Assembly: GCA_036785325.1 (NCBI GenBank)
Contig: JAXIVH010000019.1
Coordinates: 907,100 to 971,099, forward strand
DNA length: 64,000 nt
Direction: 5' to 3'
Source of the DNA: Urophycis tenuis
Taxonomy: Eukaryota > Chordata > Actinopteri > Gadiformes > Phycidae
Shown: positions 63,911 to 64,000 of the stretch, one piece after another
How positions within the stretch are numbered: the first letter of the stretch is position 1
How the letters are laid out: the number at the start of each line of letters is the position of its first letter
The notes under the pieces: generated by a model
Databases searched by the model: none
Told to the model about the DNA's origin: nothing
The model's input: only the letters and a program-made list of their open reading frames with translations
Translations under genes and position numbers: made by a program

Positions 63911-64000
63911 CTGGGTGGTGGCGGTGGGCTGCTGTCTGGTCGGGTTTCTGTTGGACCGGTGCTGGCCAACTTCAGCCAACATTCACTCATCCCATCACCT

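Overview
The window is vertebrate nuclear DNA, almost certainly from a ray-finned fish. It holds an intron-containing MHC class I gene whose alpha1 domain resembles the teleost U lineage, a beta-tubulin exon, and teleost-typical mobile elements: Rex3, L2/Maui, Tx1-group and NeSL-type LINEs, Ty3/Gypsy, Harbinger, hAT and ISL2EU-like (THAP transposase plus YqaJ nuclease) elements. No rRNA, tRNA, CRISPR or prokaryotic feature was seen.

Layout. (1) 1-4.6 kb: an ISL2EU-like element in which a nuclease gene (+) and a THAP/DDE transposase gene (-) interlock, each with exons inside introns of the other. (2) 4.6-12.7 kb: a decayed hAT gene (-). It is cut by a 699-bp Harbinger-type MITE with a 3-bp duplication and by a complete 4.77-kb ISL2EU-like element with a 2-bp duplication and convergent SWIM-YqaJ and THAP-DDE genes. 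(3) 12.7-17.4 kb: an old CR1/L2-type LINE (-) split by a full-length, open Rex3 (+) with an 11-bp duplication. (4) 17.4-19.7 kb: an unidentified non-coding repeat block built of recurring modules. (5) 19.87-22.81 kb: a hAT element with an 8-bp duplication carrying an internally deleted Harbinger. (6) 22.8-27.5 kb: a decayed endogenous retrovirus (-) interrupted by LINE/SINE pieces and a solo LTR. (7) 27.9-30.6 kb: a fold-back element, a ZBED-like hAT remnant and a third element with a 9-bp duplication. (8) 31.1-49.4 kb: an L2 copy broken by a Tx1-group LINE lying between TC repeats and by a very young Ty3/Gypsy element (1,258-bp LTRs, tRNA-Thr primer site, one 1,960-codon ORF). The 3' LTR of the Gypsy element has itself received an L2.

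(9) 49.4-53.1 kb: LINE debris, a 46-bp minisatellite and another solo LTR. (10) 53.16-61.79 kb: a six-exon MHC class I gene on the minus strand with an open frame of 388 codons. Its 5.5-kb intron 2 is filled by a NeSL-type LINE that is itself broken by a Harbinger derivative. (11) 63.03-63.84 kb: the 3' coding exon of a beta-tubulin, also on the minus strand, truncated or spliced at about codon 177.

Only the MHC class I gene and the tubulin look like host genes. The rest is layered transposition, and many insertions can be ordered because their target duplications are intact. Everything was read by eye. Splice sites, duplications and family names are inferences from sequence and from known families, without database searches.
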